A DNA stretch of 24,690 bases from contig JBFFGE010000055.1 of NCBI GenBank assembly GCA_041557595.1, positions 1 through 24,690 of the forward strand. The letters are read 5' to 3'. The notes under the pieces were generated by a model. That model saw nothing but the letters and a program-made list of their open reading frames with translations, ran no database searches and had not been told where the DNA came from. Positions within the stretch are counted from its first letter, which is position 1. The number at the start of each line of letters is the position of its first letter. This DNA is from JAOTYV01 sp041557595. Its GTDB lineage: Bacteria; Pseudomonadota; Alphaproteobacteria; UBA8366. The position numbers and the translations under genes were made by a program. Positions 23,206 to 24,690 of this stretch are shown piece by piece.

Positions 23206-24579
23206 ATGAAAGTGATCATTTGCGGCGCCGGGCAAGTCGGCTTTCATATCGCGGCCTACCTCGCCGGCGAACAACACGAAGTCACGGTCATCGACCAGTC
23301 GCCCGAGCTGATCGCCAAGGTCAATGAGTCGCTCGACGTGCAGGCCTTTGTCGGCAATGCGTCGCAGCCGGACGTGCTGGAAAACGCGGATGCGGCGGAT
23401 TCCGACATGATCATCGCGGTAACCTATGGCGATGAAGTCAATATGGTGGCGTGTCAGGTGGCGCATTCGCTGTTCAACGTGCCGACCAAGATCGCGCGTA
23501 TTCGCCAGCAGAGCTTTCTCGAACCCGTATGGGCGGATTTGTTCAGCCGCGACCATATGCCGATCGATGTCATCATTTCGCCGGAAATCGAAGTGGCGCA
23601 GGCGATCTCGCGGCGCCTGGCCGTTCCCGGCGCCTTCGACATGATCCCGCTGGCCGACGATAAGGTACGGGTCATCGGCGTGCGGTGCAGCGAAGACTGC
23701 CCGATCGTTCACACACCGCTTCGGCAACTGACCGAGCTGTTCCCCGACCTGAATATCGTCATCGTCGGAATCGTTCATGAGGACAACGCCTTCGTTCCCC
23801 GATCAACCGACCAAATGCTGCCTGGGGACGAAGTCTATTTCGCGGCCGACAGCGCCCATGTGCCGCGCGCGCTTGCCGCGTTCGGGCATGAGGAAAGCGC
23901 GGCCCAGCGGCTGGTCGTTCTGGGCGGCGGCAATATCGGCTTGAACCTTGCCCGGCTGATCACCGCAACCACCGATATCAGCGTCCGGGTCATCGAACGG
24001 GACCCGGCGCGCGCACGTAAACTCGCCAGCACCATGCCCGACGTCATGGTGACGTGCGGCGACGGGCTGGACGCGGAAATTCTCGAGGAAATCAACATCC
24101 AGTCGGCCGATACCGTGGTGGCGGTCACGGATGATGACGAGACCAATATTCTCGCGTCGCTGCTGGCGAAACGCTACGGGGTCGAGCGCACGATCGCGCT
24201 GGCCAACAAGACGACCTATTCGTCGCTCGTCACCACCCTGGGCATCGACGTGTTGGTCAATCCTCGTGCGATTACCGTTTCCACGATCTTGCAGCATGTC
24301 CGCCGCGGGCGTATTCGTGCGGTGCATTCGTTGCGGGACGGGTTCGCCGAAATCATCGAGGCCGAGGCGATGGAGACATCGCCGCTGGTCGGGTCGCAGA
24401 TCAGGGAGGCGAAATTGCCGAGCGGCGTCATCATCGGTGCGATCGTCCGCAACGGCGACGTTATCATTCCGCGTGGCGACACCGACGTCCGGGCGCGCGA
24501 CCGGGTGATCCTGCTGGCCACCTCCGATTCGGTCAAAAAGGTCGAAAAACTGTTCGCCGTCAGGCTCGAGTTTCTATAA
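23206..24579 (+). CDS. trkA: Trk system potassium uptake regulatory protein TrkA
   Basis: Cytosolic NAD(H)-binding subunit that gates TrkH/TrkG potassium channels, 457 aa. It contains two tandem RCK units. The first nucleotide-binding fold starts IICGAGQVGFHIA (4-16), and its C-terminal subdomain spans about 140-225. The second fold starts VVLGGGNIGLNLA (237-249), with a second C-terminal subdomain at about 365-457. Double-RCK architecture and length match E. coli TrkA. The ATG at 23206 is 24 bp after ntrX and lacks a clear Shine-Dalgarno. ntrX-trkA adjacency is common in Rhodospirillales and relatives. Confidence 0.96.
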   Translation: MKVIICGAGQVGFHIAAYLAGEQHEVTVIDQSPELIAKVNESLDVQAFVGNASQPDVLENADAADSDMIIAVTYGDEVNMVACQVAHSLFNVPTKIARIRQQSFLEPVWADLFSRDHMPIDVIISPEIEVAQAISRRLAVPGAFDMIPLADDKVRVIGVRCSEDCPIVHTPLRQLTELFPDLNIVIVGIVHEDNAFVPRSTDQMLPGDEVYFAADSAHVPRALAAFGHEESAAQRLVVLGGGNIGLNLARLITATTDISVRVIERDPARARKLASTMPDVMVTCGDGLDAEILEEINIQSADTVVAVTDDDETNILASLLAKRYGVERTIALANKTTYSSLVTTLGIDVLVNPRAITVSTILQHVRRGRIRAVHSLRDGFAEIIEAEAMETSPLVGSQIREAKLPSGVIIGAIVRNGDVIIPRGDTDVRARDRVILLATSDSVKKVEKLFAVRLEFL

Positions 24580-24584
24580 ATAGC

Positions 24585-24603
24585 GCGCCGCCGCCCGCGG
24601 CGC
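24585..24603 (+). terminator. GC-rich hairpin after trkA
   Basis: A perfect 7-bp stem, GCGCCGC (24585-24591) and GCGGCGC (24597-24603), with a 5-nt loop starts 5 bp past the trkA stop. No T-run follows, so it may be a transcript-end stabiliser or a weak or attenuating terminator. Confidence 0.4.
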
Positions 24604-24663
24604 CGTCGCCCGGTCCGCGAAATGGCAAGGGGCGGCCGCCAAGACCGAAGAGGATCAACTGCA

Positions 24664-24690
24664 ATGCCGCGATTTGCTTACGTCAACGGC
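24664..24690 (+). CDS. Start of a probable D-amino-acid aminotransferase gene, cut by window edge
   Basis: Only nine codons are visible, MPRFAYVNG, after a good Shine-Dalgarno (GAAGAGGA, 24647-24654). The sequence fits the N-terminus of class-IV aminotransferases of the Dat (D-alanine transaminase) type, and dat commonly follows ntrX-trkA in this bacterial group. The assignment rests mostly on gene order. Confidence 0.5.

Noticed and set aside
21574..23778. A 734-codon open frame on the minus strand across ntrY, ntrX and trkA
   Set aside because: It lies antisense to three well-supported genes. Long antisense frames are expected in GC-rich DNA with biased third positions, and the translation shows no recognisable domain and a composition rich in Arg, His and Asp.

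Overview
The window is about 62-63% GC (by eye), gene-dense chromosomal DNA of an alphaproteobacterium, most likely Rhodospirillales-like. I infer this from several features together: a PdhB that carries an N-terminal lipoyl domain, a fused IspDF, a nifR3/dusB-ntrB-ntrC-ntrY-ntrX-trkA-dat order, a COQ10-type protein directly after lipA, and kdsA-eno-ftsB upstream of pdhABC. I see no tRNA, rRNA, IS element, phage gene or CRISPR array.

Layout. Positions 1-2890 (+) hold kdsA (lipid A/KDO synthesis), eno (glycolysis) and ftsB (cell division). Positions 2890-9140 (+) hold an AT-rich promoter region followed by the pyruvate dehydrogenase complex: pdhA, lipoyl-bearing pdhB, pdhC, an unrecognised lipoprotein gene, and lpdA. 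Positions 9220-11600 (+) hold an unrecognised polytopic membrane protein, lipA and a COQ10/RatA-like START protein. LipA is the enzyme that completes the lipoyl groups used by PdhB and PdhC, so enolase, the PDH complex and lipoate maturation form one pyruvate/acetyl-CoA neighbourhood. An XRE-type HTH gene at 11840-12613 (+) converges, with a 20-bp overlap, on a minus-strand operon ispDF-pgpA-pncC (14742 down to 12594) whose genes overlap by 4-nt GTGA/ATGA junctions. From about 14925 (+) come a CcsA/YpjD-like membrane protein and then dusB-ntrB-ntrC, ntrY-ntrX, trkA and the first nine codons of a probable D-amino-acid aminotransferase gene cut by the window edge. The last block is a nitrogen/redox two-component regulatory block followed by a potassium-uptake regulator.

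Most genes are ordinary core genes. The features that stand out are these. (1) LpdA has Ser at the first cysteine of its redox-active disulfide, and starts at TTG just beside an out-of-frame ATG. (2) NtrX has lost the GAFTGA loop and the sensor-II arginine. (3) A parS-like palindrome, a near DnaA box and a TATAAT lie within 65 bp at the start of the HTH gene. (4) A perfect DnaA-box sequence overlaps the pdhB ribosome-binding site. (5) A long bulged inverted repeat lies just upstream of kdsA. (6) Unrecognised lipoprotein and membrane-protein genes sit inside the PDH/lipoate cluster. I found no clear new multi-gene system.
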